A stretch of 64,000 bases of DNA from Firmicutes bacterium ADurb.Bin146 (GTDB lineage Bacteria; Bacillota; Clostridia; DUPQ01), in assembly GCA_002070475.1 (NCBI GenBank), contig MWDI01000039.1, positions 18,671 to 82,670 on the forward strand, written 5' to 3'. The notes under the pieces were generated by a model, which was not told where the DNA came from, did not search any database, and saw only the letters and a program-made list of their open reading frames with translations. The stretch's first letter is position 1. Each line of letters begins with the position of its first letter. This document shows positions 42,793 through 53,330 of this stretch, piece after piece. A program made the translations under genes and the position numbers.

Positions 42793-45153
42793 ATGAAAAA
42801 GAATGTAGTTCGTATAGGAATTCTAATAATTATTCTTACTTTCTGCATCATATTGAAAACAATGCAGCCTGATGTTAATGTTACTTTGCTTTATGAGGAT
42901 GAGAGAGTCCAGACTGAATACGCGACTGTACAGCAACCATCAACAACAGCTGTATTAAGAGGAGCATGGGAAAATGCTGTTGTAATAAACAGTGATACTA
43001 CAAATACATTGGTATTTAGCGATTCATATAGTGAAAAATGGTTTGTAATAGAATCTATTCCGCTAGGTAAATCAGTATCAATAAATATAAGCTGTGATGA
43101 CACTGCTGTTTCAGGCGTTATATCATCTCTTTATTTTAAATCTGATGTAGATTCCTTAGGTAATAATGCAGAAAGACTTTTCGGTACTTATGCACTGAAC
43201 AAAAAAGCTGTTTACAAAATACTGAAAGAGGGTTCTTATTATTTAAAGGTTTCTATACTTGGAAATAGCGCTGTGGGTAGTGAAATAAAACTTAGTTATT
43301 CTATTACACAAAATGATATATATGAAGAGAATGATAGTTGGGGAAAAGCAACAGAAATTAATATAAGAAAGCCTTATATCATAGATATATCTGCAGTAAA
43401 TGATATAGACTGGTTTAAGATTAAATTACAGGAAGACCAGTCATTACAATATATAATTAATAATGGTGACAGTTCAAGCAAAAAGGTAAATGTCGCTGTA
43501 TATAAACAAGAGGATTTGGTAAAATACGGGGATAAGGCTCCAGTAATATTCACATCTTCTGAATTGAATAAATACTTTACCCATAAGACAGACAAAGATC
43601 AAACATACTTTTTAAAGGTATATGCTCCGGTTAGCGGATCAGTACTTAATAATGTTACTCTTATAACCGATATAATTGAACCAGACAGTCTTGAAGGGAA
43701 TGATACTTATGATAAAGCAATAATTCTGAAAACCGGAACAATTAAAACAATTACAATATCAGCTTCAAATGATATTGATTGGTTGATGGTTAAGACTGAA
43801 AAACCGGGTCAGACAATAAAACTGAATATAAGAAATGCATCTTTATCAGGATCAAAACTGGTATGTGAGTGGTATGAGGTTTCACAACTGCTTGCTGATA
43901 GTGATACAGCAGAACCGATATATACATCAAAAGGAGCAAAGACTTCTTATGTATATATTGAGGAGGAAGGAATATATTATCTTAAGCTTTATACGGAAGA
44001 TAATAGTGTTATAACAACACCAATTGAAATAAGTTACACAATTATTCCAGCAGATAAATACGAACCTAATAATAATTTTCAGAGCGCAAAAGACATTACA
44101 GCAAGCCGTGAAACAAGTTTCACTCTTCCCGCCTTAAACGATAAGGACTGGTTTACGGTAAAAACACATAAAGACAACCAAGCATTAAGGCTTACTATAC
44201 ATATGGTAAAGACAACAGCAATTGTTAATATTAACGTGTACAAACAGGAGGACGTAGAAGCATATGGTAATGCAGTTCCGATTTACAGCTTTAACAGCAG
44301 CCAGTCGCCATATATATATATGCTTGAGAAAAAAGGCACCTATTTTATTGAAATAACATCAAATACTATTATTTCTGATGAATGCATACTTTATCATTCA
44401 TTACTGGACCCTGATTCGAATGAGCCGAATAACAGTAAAGAAGAAGCAAAATATTTTGAAACTGGCGATGTAAAAGTTTTTACCTTATCCGGAGTTAATG
44501 ATGAAGACTGGTTTAGAGTAAACATTGAAAAAGATAACAGCATTTTAGAGTACAAATTGAAATCTGACTATAACAGATATGCGAAAGTTTTAATATACAG
44601 TGAATCGGAATTGAATAGCTATGAGGAATATGCGGTACCATTATTTACATCCAGTGAATATGACGAACTTGTAACATATAAGTTTGAAAAAGCAGGAACT
44701 TATTATTTTAAGGTATATTCAGATATTCCCATTATGGATGAAACAAGCATTGAATATACTATTAAGCAATCAGATATATATGAAAATAATGACATATGGC
44801 AGAAAGCAACGACAATTAATGCAAATGAAGAAATTAAATTTACAATAAGAGCGTCAAATGATGTTGACTGGTTTAAGATAATCAATACAAAAATGAATAA
44901 GATGAGCTTTTCTTTTACTATCGACCAGATGTATCTTGCAAAAGATATTATAAACATATATGTATACAGGGAAGTTGATTTACTTAATTACGGAACCAGT
45001 GCACAACACATATGCTTATCCAGAACATCAGATTTATCAAATATATTGGATATATCAGAAGGAGTATATTACATAAAAGCAATATCCGTTAATGATAAGG
45101 CATTTGATCATGAGTTCACTTTTAAAGCTAATATATTCGTGATGCTGGACTGA
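42793..45153 (+). CDS. Exported protein with six PPC-like repeats
   Basis: A 786-residue protein with an N-terminal hydrophobic helix (6-22) that is either a signal peptide or an anchor, and then tandem modules of about 121 residues. Each later module has an acidic opener (SDIYEENDSW, PDSLEGNDTY, ADKYEPNNNF, PDSNEPNNSK or SDIYENNDIW) and a core NDxDWF-type motif at about 201, 325, 447, 568 and 688. A degenerate first copy (SDSYSEKWFVIE) is near residue 80. This is the pre-peptidase-C-terminal-like (PPC) beta-sandwich, often a carbohydrate- or protein-binding module on secreted enzymes. No catalytic domain is present, so it is likely a surface-exposed scaffold or adhesin. Start ATG with GGAGGG upstream. 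Confidence 0.8.
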   Translation: MKKNVVRIGILIIILTFCIILKTMQPDVNVTLLYEDERVQTEYATVQQPSTTAVLRGAWENAVVINSDTTNTLVFSDSYSEKWFVIESIPLGKSVSINISCDDTAVSGVISSLYFKSDVDSLGNNAERLFGTYALNKKAVYKILKEGSYYLKVSILGNSAVGSEIKLSYSITQNDIYEENDSWGKATEINIRKPYIIDISAVNDIDWFKIKLQEDQSLQYIINNGDSSSKKVNVAVYKQEDLVKYGDKAPVIFTSSELNKYFTHKTDKDQTYFLKVYAPVSGSVLNNVTLITDIIEPDSLEGNDTYDKAIILKTGTIKTITISASNDIDWLMVKTEKPGQTIKLNIRNASLSGSKLVCEWYEVSQLLADSDTAEPIYTSKGAKTSYVYIEEEGIYYLKLYTEDNSVITTPIEISYTIIPADKYEPNNNFQSAKDITASRETSFTLPALNDKDWFTVKTHKDNQALRLTIHMVKTTAIVNINVYKQEDVEAYGNAVPIYSFNSSQSPYIYMLEKKGTYFIEITSNTIISDECILYHSLLDPDSNEPNNSKEEAKYFETGDVKVFTLSGVNDEDWFRVNIEKDNSILEYKLKSDYNRYAKVLIYSESELNSYEEYAVPLFTSSEYDELVTYKFEKAGTYYFKVYSDIPIMDETSIEYTIKQSDIYENNDIWQKATTINANEEIKFTIRASNDVDWFKIINTKMNKMSFSFTIDQMYLAKDIINIYVYREVDLLNYGTSAQHICLSRTSDLSNILDISEGVYYIKAISVNDKAFDHEFTFKANIFVMLD

Positions 45154-45201
45154 TAACCGTTGTGTATGATAAAATTGAACATAGCTTATTAGGAGGTATG
45201 T

Positions 45202-47007
45202 ATGCAATATATCAAGACAAAGCATGTGGATATAACTGATGGATTTTGGAGAAAGAGACAGAAGATAAATAAAGAAGTTACAGTTAAAGCTGTCCAGGAC
45301 AGATTTCTTGAAACAGGAAGGTTTGATGCTTTTGACTTCACAATAGATAAGATTCCGCATATCTTCTATGATTCAGATGTTGCGAAATGGATTGAAGGTA
45401 TCTGTTACATTCTTTACAAGGAAAGAAATCCACAACTTGAAGCCTTTATAGACCATATAATTGATCTAATTGAAAAAAATAGATCAGAAGATGGATATTA
45501 TAATTCACATTTTCTTAGAAAACCTGATGAAAGATGGAAACATAGATCAGATCATGAACTTTATTGTGCAGGTCATCTTATAGAAGCCGCAGTTGAATAC
45601 TATAAAGTGACAGGTAAGAATAAATTTTTAAGGTTAATGGAAGACTATGCAGACTACATATATAGGATATTTGTAGTTGAGGAATCCGCAGCATTTAAAA
45701 CACCAGGACATGAAGAGATAGAACTAGCGCTTGTGAAACTGTATGATATAACAAAAGAAGAGAAGTATCTAAAGCTTTCTAAACACTTTATTGATAAAAG
45801 AGGTGTTGAAGATGAACCTTGGATTACTAGCAACTATAACAAATACAATACTCAAGACTTTCTTCCTGTAAGAGAACAGAAGACAGCAGAAGGACATTCC
45901 GTCAGAGCGTGTTATCTGTATTCAGGTATGGCCGATATTGCTAGAAAATATAATGACAAACAATTAACAGATGCATGCAAGGCAATTTTTTCGAATATTG
46001 TAAATAAAAGAATGTATATTACCGGAGGAATCGGGTCATCTCATCTTGGAGAAGCTTTTACTCTTGATTATGATCTTCCAAATACAAAAGGATATTCGGA
46101 AACATGTGCAGCTATTGCACTTGCTTTTTTTTCTCAACGAATGTTTCTATTGGAAAAAAACTCAGTTTATGCTGATACAGTAGAAAGGGTAATGTACAAC
46201 GGTATGCTTTCAGGAGTTTCTCTAGATGGCAAAGCATTCTTTTATGAAAATCCGCTTGAGTTACAACCAGTTCTTAACAACAGAAATGTGTCTACAGTCT
46301 TAACAGAAAGGAACCCTATAACGCAAAGAAAAGAAGTATTTAGCTGTTCATGTTGTCCTCCTAATGTAATAAGGTTTATAGGGGCGTTAAATGAATATAT
46401 TTACTCATATGAGCAGGATATTTTATTCATTAATCAGTACATTTCTTCTACTACAGAATATGAAGGAATAAAGGCAGAGATGAGAACAGATTTTCCTGAC
46501 AGTGGGTTAGTGGATATAAAAATATCAGGTGCAGGAAAAATAGCAGTAAGGAAACCTTATTGGTCTACTGATTTGAAAATCATCTTAAATGATGAAGAGT
46601 ATGAATACTCACTGGAAAAAGGATATGTATACATAAATTTAAAAAAAGGTGAGAACAATCTTAAAATTGATATGAGCATGCCAGTACTGTTAGTAAAAAG
46701 CAATCCAAAAATTCTTGACAATTCTCACAAAAGTGCAGTAATAAGAGGTCCTTTAGTCTACTGTGCAGAGGGAATAGATAATGATTTTTCTTTGAATAGT
46801 ATATTGTTTAATAAAGATTTGCATTATCATCTTGTAAAATCCGACAAATTGGATGCAAATATGCTGGAAATTGATGTTGATATTCCAATAAGCATGAATG
46901 AGTTATATTCTTTTAATGCCTATAAATATGAAAAGAAAAAATTAAGAATGATACCATATTACTGTTTTGCTAATAGAGGAGAGACAGAGATGAGAGTATG
47001 GTTGTAA
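45202..47007 (+). CDS. GH127 family beta-L-arabinofuranosidase-like enzyme
   Basis: A 601-residue cytosolic (no signal peptide) glycosidase with an (alpha/alpha)6 barrel (about 1-430) and C-terminal beta domains. The family's zinc-Cys site is visible: Glu and Cys in YSETCAAIA (about 299-307) and CSCCPPNVIRF (about 381-391), where the second cysteine pair supplies ligands and the nucleophile. GH127 members remove beta-L-arabinofuranose from plant or wall glycans, so imported arabino-oligosaccharides are the likely substrate. Start ATG with TTAGGAGG upstream. It follows the PPC protein by 48 bases and may be cotranscribed. Confidence 0.9.
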   Translation: MQYIKTKHVDITDGFWRKRQKINKEVTVKAVQDRFLETGRFDAFDFTIDKIPHIFYDSDVAKWIEGICYILYKERNPQLEAFIDHIIDLIEKNRSEDGYYNSHFLRKPDERWKHRSDHELYCAGHLIEAAVEYYKVTGKNKFLRLMEDYADYIYRIFVVEESAAFKTPGHEEIELALVKLYDITKEEKYLKLSKHFIDKRGVEDEPWITSNYNKYNTQDFLPVREQKTAEGHSVRACYLYSGMADIARKYNDKQLTDACKAIFSNIVNKRMYITGGIGSSHLGEAFTLDYDLPNTKGYSETCAAIALAFFSQRMFLLEKNSVYADTVERVMYNGMLSGVSLDGKAFFYENPLELQPVLNNRNVSTVLTERNPITQRKEVFSCSCCPPNVIRFIGALNEYIYSYEQDILFINQYISSTTEYEGIKAEMRTDFPDSGLVDIKISGAGKIAVRKPYWSTDLKIILNDEEYEYSLEKGYVYINLKKGENNLKIDMSMPVLLVKSNPKILDNSHKSAVIRGPLVYCAEGIDNDFSLNSILFNKDLHYHLVKSDKLDANMLEIDVDIPISMNELYSFNAYKYEKKKLRMIPYYCFANRGETEMRVWL

Positions 47008-47038
47008 ACCGTTATCTGATATACAAGCACACACTGAA

Positions 47039-47061
47039 AAATAGCACTTAATGTGCTATTT
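47039..47061. terminator. Hairpin after the GH127 gene
   Basis: AAATAGCAC / GTGCTATTT, a perfect 9-bp stem with a 5-base loop. There is no long T-run, so it is a weak terminator at best. The remaining 180 bases before the ABC transporter gene hold nothing I can support. Confidence 0.5.
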
Positions 47062-47240
47062 AGCTGTTCGAAACTTTGTATGAGGAGTTATAAATTATGT
47101 TTCGGTATTATTAGCGTTTTTTTGGTGTCTAGCCAGAGGAGGAAAATTAGTTATTAATTTCAACGTCTATTAATACAAATTGAGTATAAACAGCAAGTGT
47201 TAATAAATTATGAACAAGTTGTTAACTTTCCGTGAATTAA

Positions 47241-49553
47241 TTATTCTGACCTTAATGCCTCCACAGGATCACGCTTTGATGCAAGTCTAGCAGGAATAGT
47301 TCCTCCTAGTACAGTCAAAGCTACACTTATCAATATAAGTGCCAGAGCATGTAACGGATTCATTACAGCTACATTATCCAGATTTGATAAATTTTTTAGA
47401 ATAATATTTGTAGGGAATATAAGCAGTCTGGCTATAAATATCCCTATTGCTCCGGAAAACATGCCAATAATAAATGTCTCAGCGTTAAATACTCTGGTAA
47501 TATCCTTTTTTCTTGCACCTAATGCTCTTAATACACCAATTTCCTTTGTTCTTTCCAGAACAGAGATATATGTAATAATGCCTATCATAATAACAGATAC
47601 AACCAAGGATATAGATGAAAAAGCTATAAGAACATAAGTAATAGCATCCATGATATTTCCTGATAGAGTGGTTACCATATTTGCAAGATCAGTATAAATA
47701 ATCTCATCCTCAGGATTTTCCTGTTTTACGTTATATGCATCAAGATAAGCTAAAACCTCATCCTTTGAATCAAAATCTCTTGGATAAATACTTATAGCAT
47801 ATGGTACGGCAGTAGCTCCTAGAACCTGAAGCAATCTATCCTTTTCCATCTGTGCTAAAGGAGATGCTGGTCCAAGTATGGAAAAAACATTGTATTCTAC
47901 ATTCATTTGTTTTTGGACAACTTCAGAATTCTTAGCATTTTCCATCACATATGTTACTAATTCTTCAGTATATGCTACTCCAGTGTCCAATATAGGCATA
48001 GTTGCATTATCTTTCTCACGTACGATTCCGCATATGTTTAGAGTTACAGAATTCTTACTGTCGTAAACTGCCTGAAAATCGGAATTAACTATGAAGTGAT
48101 CATTAAAAGGGACATAAAGATCATCATTCATAACAAGATGAAACTGTATTCCAAGAATTTTATCAAAACTAATAGTTTCAAGGGAGGAATCTAAGCCTAG
48201 AGATTCTAATATCTTGACATTAACTCTATTCTTTTGGTCTACTACAAGAACCAATTCATACATAGATTCCGGATACTTTCCTGATAAAAGATCATAATTT
48301 GTTTCAATAATGCTTAAACTGTTGTTGTCAAGATTTTTAGGGATAACAGAAAATCGTATATCAGAAGAACTTAAAATACCGACATCTCCATTTTTCTTAA
48401 TCATAAGGTTAAAATTTATTGCTCGTGAATATTGAAGGCCAGAAACTAAAGAAGGATCAATATTTTCAACATAACTGATGTATTCTTCCGTAATATTATT
48501 TGTATGCCTCATTGACGACTGTGAAGGGTCATATGGGTATACTGCTTTTATATCAGGATAATCATCCGCTGAACCAAAAATATATTGATTTCTCATAGTC
48601 TGAAGCTGATCATAATCAACATTCATCGCGCTCTGAGAAATCATGATTGGAAAAGCTGACATAGTTTCTTCTTCAAAATTTTTAACTTGTTTGTCAAATC
48701 CGTTAGATAAAGCAAGTATAAGGGCAATGCCTATTATCCCTATGCTTGATGCGAATGCTGTAAGGATAGTACGTCCTTTTTTAGTCATTATATTATTAAA
48801 AGAAAGACTTAACGCAGTAAAGAAACTCATAGCTGTTTTTTTGAATGAGTATTTTTCCTTATCAGACAACTCTTCAATAAAAGGATTTGTATCTCCAACA
48901 ATCTCTCCATCCTGTAGATTTATTATCCGGTTGGCATATTTTGTGGCAATTTCCTTATTATGTGTAACCATAATGACAAGTTTATCTTTTGCTATATTCT
49001 GAATGAGATCAAGTATCTGAATACTTGTTTCGGAATCTAAAGCACCTGTAGGTTCATCGGCAAGAATTATATCCGGATCATTTACTAAAGCTCTTGCTAT
49101 AGCAACTCGCTGCATCTGCCCACCAGAAAGTTGTGAAGGATTCTTTTTAGCATGCTCCTTTAATCCGACAAGGGTTAAAGCATCCATAGCTTTTTTTCTT
49201 CTAATAGCTTTTGAAACACCGCTCAATGTAAGACTTAATTCAATATTTTGTACAACACTGATATGTCCTATTAGATTATATGATTGAAAAACGAAACCGA
49301 CAGAATTATTTCTATATGCATCCCATTCACTATCTTTGAAGTTCTTAGTGGATTTTCCATTTATGACCAAATCGCCTATGTCATAGCGGTCAAGTCCGCC
49401 AATAATATTGAGTAAGGTAGTTTTTCCTGATCCTGACGGTCCAAGTATTGCTACGAACTCATTTTTCCTGAATGAGACAGTGACACCATTCAATGCGTTC
49501 TGCATGAAATCACCAACTGCATAACTTTTCTTTATATCTTTAAGCCTTAGCAC
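47241..49553 (-). CDS. ABC transporter, fused ATPase and MacB/FtsX-type permease
   Basis: A 770-residue single-chain exporter. The nucleotide-binding domain (1-225) has Walker [10 protein letters not shown], signature [15 protein letters not shown], and Walker [13 protein letters not shown] first membrane helix (about 255-280) follows, then a large extracytoplasmic domain (about 285-610), and three more helices (about 630-755) of the FtsX/MacB class. Such proteins work by mechanical transmission rather than classic transport and often move antimicrobial peptides or lipoproteins. Start: GTG at 49553 with AAGAAGG about nine bases upstream. No partner subunit is adjacent, and the gene ends alone. 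Confidence 0.9.
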   Translation of the reverse strand: MLRLKDIKKSYAVGDFMQNALNGVTVSFRKNEFVAILGPSGSGKTTLLNIIGGLDRYDIGDLVINGKSTKNFKDSEWDAYRNNSVGFVFQSYNLIGHISVVQNIELSLTLSGVSKAIRRKKAMDALTLVGLKEHAKKNPSQLSGGQMQRVAIARALVNDPDIILADEPTGALDSETSIQILDLIQNIAKDKLVIMVTHNKEIATKYANRIINLQDGEIVGDTNPFIEELSDKEKYSFKKTAMSFFTALSLSFNNIMTKKGRTILTAFASSIGIIGIALILALSNGFDKQVKNFEEETMSAFPIMISQSAMNVDYDQLQTMRNQYIFGSADDYPDIKAVYPYDPSQSSMRHTNNITEEYISYVENIDPSLVSGLQYSRAINFNLMIKKNGDVGILSSSDIRFSVIPKNLDNNSLSIIETNYDLLSGKYPESMYELVLVVDQKNRVNVKILESLGLDSSLETISFDKILGIQFHLVMNDDLYVPFNDHFIVNSDFQAVYDSKNSVTLNICGIVREKDNATMPILDTGVAYTEELVTYVMENAKNSEVVQKQMNVEYNVFSILGPASPLAQMEKDRLLQVLGATAVPYAISIYPRDFDSKDEVLAYLDAYNVKQENPEDEIIYTDLANMVTTLSGNIMDAITYVLIAFSSISLVVSVIMIGIITYISVLERTKEIGVLRALGARKKDITRVFNAETFIIGMFSGAIGIFIARLLIFPTNIILKNLSNLDNVAVMNPLHALALILISVALTVLGGTIPARLASKRDPVEALRSE

Positions 49554-49747
49554 GCTTTAATACCTTCTTTCTGAAAACTTTCCTTCTAATTCTATGATTA
49601 GAATATGAATTATATGTTAACAATCAAAAAATGTAAATAAACGCTGATATAAAGCATTTTTCACATAATGATGAAATGAAACCTTTTCATGTAAAAAATG
49701 AAAAACATTGACTATACATATTTTCTAATCTAAAATAAGTAGAGCAA

Positions 49748-49834
49748 GCGGATGTGGCGGAATTGGCAGACGCGCTAGATTCAGGTTCTAGTGGTTGCAA
49801 AATTGTGCAGGTTCAAGTCCTGTCATCCGCACCA
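49748..49834 (+). tRNA. tRNA-Leu (CAG)
   Basis: Class II cloverleaf: acceptor GCGGATG / CATCCGC, anticodon stem CTAGA/TCTAG with loop TTCAGGT (anticodon CAG), a long variable arm, T-loop GTTCAAGTCC and encoded CCA (49832-49834). A promoter TTGACT (49708-49713), 17 bases, TAAAAT (49731-49736) lies just upstream. Confidence 0.96.
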
Positions 49835-49889
49835 ATCAAATACCATCTATTGTTAATTATATTTATCAGCAGGTGGTTTTTATTTTATC

Positions 49890-49924
49890 CGTAAAAATTC
49901 TATTAGTGGAGTTTTCACTAATAG
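49890..49924 (-). terminator. Terminator of the TetR operon
   Basis: On the minus strand CTATTAGTG and CACTAATAG form a perfect 9-bp stem with a 7-base loop, followed by AATTTTT. It lies 36 bases after the last gene of the TetR-dehydrogenase operon. Confidence 0.75.
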
Positions 49925-49959
49925 TATGTACTTTGAAAGTTATACCAAAAATATATACT

Positions 49960-50307
49960 TCATTTTATAAAGGAAAATACACCGATTGCCACGTTTATGA
50001 TTAATCCGACAACTATAAGAAATATATCATATAGGGATTTATAACTTGGCAAACCCACTGCGTTAAACAAGAATAATATAGATGTTGCTATGATATTTGC
50101 ATAAACAATATTTTTATTATCCCAAAATACATTCACCAGCATCATCACGATGGGAATCAGCATCACAACGGCAGCTCCTAGCCATACTATTGGTTGTACG
50201 GTTTTGCCACCAATCTGACCAGGGACAAAGTCACCGGAAAATATTCTTAGTACATCACCCAATAGATAGACTAGCATTAAAGCAAGCCATAATACCGCAA
50301 GCTTCAT
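49960..50307 (-). CDS. Small four-helix membrane protein (DUF6326-like)
   Basis: A 115-residue protein made of four hydrophobic helices (about 3-20, 37-55, 63-82 and 90-110) with a short polar loop (SGDFVPGQIGGKTVQPI) after the first. The layout matches the DUF6326 group as I remember it; function unknown. The ATG at 50307, seven bases after AAGGAGG, is preferred to the ATG six bases earlier. It is the last gene of the TetR-regulated operon. The frameshifted dehydrogenase before it does not affect its own ribosome site. Confidence 0.6.
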   Translation of the reverse strand: MKLAVLWLALMLVYLLGDVLRIFSGDFVPGQIGGKTVQPIVWLGAAVVMLIPIVMMLVNVFWDNKNIVYANIIATSILFLFNAVGLPSYKSLYDIFLIVVGLIINVAIGVFSFIK

Positions 50308-50338
50308 ATTCATACCTCCTTGATTTGAATTTGAATGT

Positions 50339-51243
50339 TTATAGTGTAATGATGACATTGCCAGTTTTATGCCCAGTATCGACATAGGTATAAGCTTCAA
50401 CAATTTGTACAAGGGGATAGGTCCTGTCTATTACAGGCATATATTTGCCGTCTTGCGCTATTTCTTTTAGCAAGCGCAAATCCTCTATACGTTCGGTTGC
50501 ATTTCCACCACTGACTGTTATGTATTTCCCGTTCTTTTCAAGTGCATATTTACAGGAAGTCTTTGTGATTTTACCCACTGCATCAAAAATCACATCATAC
50601 CTTTCGCACTTAGTTCGAAAATCCTCCATTGTATATTCAATAACTCGATCAGCTCCTAAACTTTCGACAATCGTCTTATTGCGCCCGCTACATACAGCAG
50701 TTACCTCAGCACCGAAATGTTTAGCAAGTTGAACAGCGCTTGTTCCAACCGAGCCGGATGCGCCATAGATAAGAATCTTTTGACCTTTCTGCAAATTAGC
50801 TTTTCGAAAAAAATGCAAGGCTGCAGTTCCTCCAAAAGAAATTGCAGCTGCTTGCTCATAGCTTAAATTGTCTGGCTTGAGTAGGATTTTTCGCTTTCAG
50901 GCAGAACGATATACTCTGCGTGTGAGCCCATTTTCATGCCTGTCATGGCGAAGACTGAGTCTCCAACCTTAAATTTTGAAACATTTTTTCCAACAGATTC
51001 AACTTCTCCAGCCAGTTCGGTGCCAAAAATCGGTTGTCTTGGCTTACTAATTCCATAGATCAACATCATCATTGGCTTGTAGAGTATGGGAATATCTAGA
51101 TTTCGAACACGGCAGTCACCAGAAGAGACAGTTGTAGCTTTGATACGGATTAAAACAGAGTCATCTTTTAAGACTGGTTTCAGTCTTTCTTCAATTTTTA
51201 TAACTTCAGGCGGTCCATATCTTGTACAGATTGCTGCTTTCAT
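50339..51243 (-). pseudogene. Zinc-type alcohol dehydrogenase / quinone oxidoreductase, frameshifted
   Basis: An MDR-family NAD(P)H dehydrogenase split into two frames. The N-terminal part (51243 to 50863) covers the GroES-like domain (FGTELAGEVESVGKNV, KVGDSVFAMTG) and ends in a false tail. The frame must shift at a T5 run at 50887-50891 (A5 on the coding strand); one extra A restores LLKPDNLSYEQAAAISFGG leading into the NADPH fold IYGASGSVGTSAVQLAK. The whole would be about 301 residues. Such homopolymer changes can be real mutation, phase variation or a sequencing artefact. It sits between the TetR regulator (ten bases upstream) and the small membrane protein. Confidence 0.8.
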
Positions 51244-51253
51244 TTTATGCTCC

Positions 51254-51808
51254 TTATCGTCCTGATATTAGTAGTTCATACATACTTTTAATCATGGCTT
51301 CAATTTCGTTTTTTGGAGCAGATAACTGGTTCAATACGAGCATGGATGCGATTCCGTGCGCATATAGCCACAGATCTGTGAGTAGCCGCATTTTTTCAGG
51401 TGAATTGAGGCCGGTTGCTATCGCATCATCATCTGTAAGAGATTTCTTTGTTGCATTTTCGACGATTTCGTTTATCTTTTTTCCCTGATAGCCATTGGAC
51501 ATATACAGCATCCTGAACAGATTGGGTTCCTCAACTGCAAATTCAATATATAAGATTGCACCGTTCATGATTGAATACTCATCTGTAGCCATCTTTTCAA
51601 AATAATGCATATGATAGCGATTCACCATGATAAATAATTCATCTTTCAGCTTTGCCATGTTTTCGTAATAACTAAAAATAGGTTGTATGGATGAACGTAG
51701 TATTCTTGCGATGTTTCTGGCATTCAAGCATTCAATACCTTGTTCTTTGACTAATTGAAATGCTGCTTCTAAAATCATCTCTTTGCTATATTTTGGTCTA
51801 GGTGGCAT
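51254..51808 (-). CDS. TetR family transcriptional repressor
   Basis: A 184-residue repressor. The HTH is clear in the first 50 residues (MILEAAFQLVKEQGIECLNARNIA with an unusual SSIQPIFSYYENMAKLK recognition region), followed by a helical ligand-binding domain with WLYAHGIASMLVL. Its gene starts just downstream of a perfect 20-bp palindrome that overlaps its own promoter, so it should repress itself and the dehydrogenase and membrane-protein genes behind it. Ligand unknown, probably a small toxic electrophile or drug by analogy with other TetR-MDR pairs. Confidence 0.9.
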   Translation of the reverse strand: MPPRPKYSKEMILEAAFQLVKEQGIECLNARNIARILRSSIQPIFSYYENMAKLKDELFIMVNRYHMHYFEKMATDEYSIMNGAILYIEFAVEEPNLFRMLYMSNGYQGKKINEIVENATKKSLTDDDAIATGLNSPEKMRLLTDLWLYAHGIASMLVLNQLSAPKNEIEAMIKSMYELLISGR

Positions 51809-51828
51809 TTTGATTACCTCATAAATAT

Positions 51829-51900
51829 CATTTGATATATATCAAATGTTATATTATCATGAATAGTTATTATGGTCAATATAAATTTGTATATATCAAA
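51829..51900 (-). promoter_or_regulatory. TetR promoter with palindromic operator
   Basis: On the minus strand TTGACC (51879-51874), 17 bases, TAATAT (51856-51851) form the promoter. CATTTGATATATATCAAATG (51829-51848) is a perfect 20-bp palindrome at the predicted transcript start. TTTGTATATATCAAA (51886-51900), nearly the same core, lies just upstream of the -35 as a possible second site. Confidence 0.8.
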
Positions 51901-52055
51901 CAGATAAATCGCTAAAAATCATCCTCTAATAGTATTCCATATACTAAAAACATTAACAGAATATCATATATAAGATTCATTTAAATTTAACATGACAATA
52001 TGAAACAGTGAATTAGTGAGCTGCTTGTATCTAGTTTGTGGATTAGATTAATATT

Positions 52056-53330
52056 TTATACATCAAGCGGAATCATAATTTTTAAGTAGAATATGCTTTT
52101 TTCAATACTGAAAATTGTCTGACCGCCATGTGCCTTCGCAATGGATACTATACTGCGTGTTCCAAAACCATGATTTTTGGCTGAAGACTGAGGTATTCCA
52201 TTTTTCATTGTAATTTCTCCAAAAAAGGGATTAGCCGTTGAAATTAATAGCTTGTTTTTGTGTATTTGTAATTTAATATCAACAAAAGAGTTAGAACATG
52301 TAACAGCAGCATTAATTGCATTTTCCAGACTGTTTGAAAGCAGTGAGCAAAATTCAGTATCACTAAGGGAAATGATATCAGGAAGTTTTGCATCTACTGA
52401 AAATAAAACATTTCTTTGTTTTGCTATAGAATGAAAAGAGGATAAAATCAGATTAGCAGTTTCATTCTCGCAAAAGCGGGTAGGAGTGATAGCATCTATG
52501 TCGGATTTAACAGATTTAAGATATTCTTTTATATCCTCAAAACGGCAATTAGAAGCAAGTCCCTGAAGAAAAGAAATATGATGACGCATGTCATGACGAT
52601 AAATAGTAGTGCATTCTTGTAATTGCCGAAGAGTAGCAAGTTCAGATTTTGCATGTCGAAGCTGTACATCCAGCATGTCTCGTTCTCTTTGCGAGTCAAC
52701 TTGCTTTTGAATTTCGGCATAGTAAAGAGTTATGAATACAAAATAGAAAATAGAGACTATTGAGGGTATGAATAGAATCACCCATTTAGAATCACTATAA
52801 ATAATATCAGGATAGATGATTGTAATATAGTCGAATATATAGTAAAAAAGAGGTATAACTCCGAATAATAAGGTTGATTTTTTGGATTTTTCGATAAGCA
52901 GTCTGACAGATCCAGCTACATATTTTTCTATTAAATAGTATGCTAGTAATATTGACAGCATATATGAAATATGATCTGCAAGTGTGCTTTCAAAAACATC
53001 ATTAGCAAGAAAACCAATCCATCGTGGAGCTTGGATACACAGATAAGCAGAAATTGCACTGACAAAGGATATAAGCCATGGACGTTTGAAATATAAAGAG
53101 AATATAAGTATTATTGGAATATGAATAATAAAAGGATATAGTTTAGATGTTGTTTCTAATCCAAAAAACCACAGGAAGGAATATTGAGTAAAAAGTAGAA
53201 TTGCATATATTACTCCAATAGCAATTCTATTCTTACGCGTATGTTCTATACCGGCAAAACGAACAGAAATTACTAAACCAAAGAGGAGGGAAAAACCAAA
53301 TCGAATGATACCGATTACTGTTACAAGCAT
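52056..53330 (-). CDS. GHKL-type sensor histidine kinase (AgrC-like)
   Basis: A 424-residue membrane kinase. About six to seven hydrophobic helices (about 5-195) make up the sensor half. The H-box is YRHDMRHHISFLQGL (about 243-257), with a double histidine typical of the HPK10/GHKL class. The ATPase half has NSLENAINA and the glycine loop GFGTRSIVSIAKAHGG. It starts directly after the stop of the LytTR regulator gene, with GGGAG inside that gene's end, so the pair is translationally coupled. No peptide-pheromone gene (AgrB/AgrD-like) is nearby, so the signal is unknown. Confidence 0.9.
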   Translation of the reverse strand: MLVTVIGIIRFGFSLLFGLVISVRFAGIEHTRKNRIAIGVIYAILLFTQYSFLWFFGLETTSKLYPFIIHIPIILIFSLYFKRPWLISFVSAISAYLCIQAPRWIGFLANDVFESTLADHISYMLSILLAYYLIEKYVAGSVRLLIEKSKKSTLLFGVIPLFYYIFDYITIIYPDIIYSDSKWVILFIPSIVSIFYFVFITLYYAEIQKQVDSQRERDMLDVQLRHAKSELATLRQLQECTTIYRHDMRHHISFLQGLASNCRFEDIKEYLKSVKSDIDAITPTRFCENETANLILSSFHSIAKQRNVLFSVDAKLPDIISLSDTEFCSLLSNSLENAINAAVTCSNSFVDIKLQIHKNKLLISTANPFFGEITMKNGIPQSSAKNHGFGTRSIVSIAKAHGGQTIFSIEKSIFYLKIMIPLDV

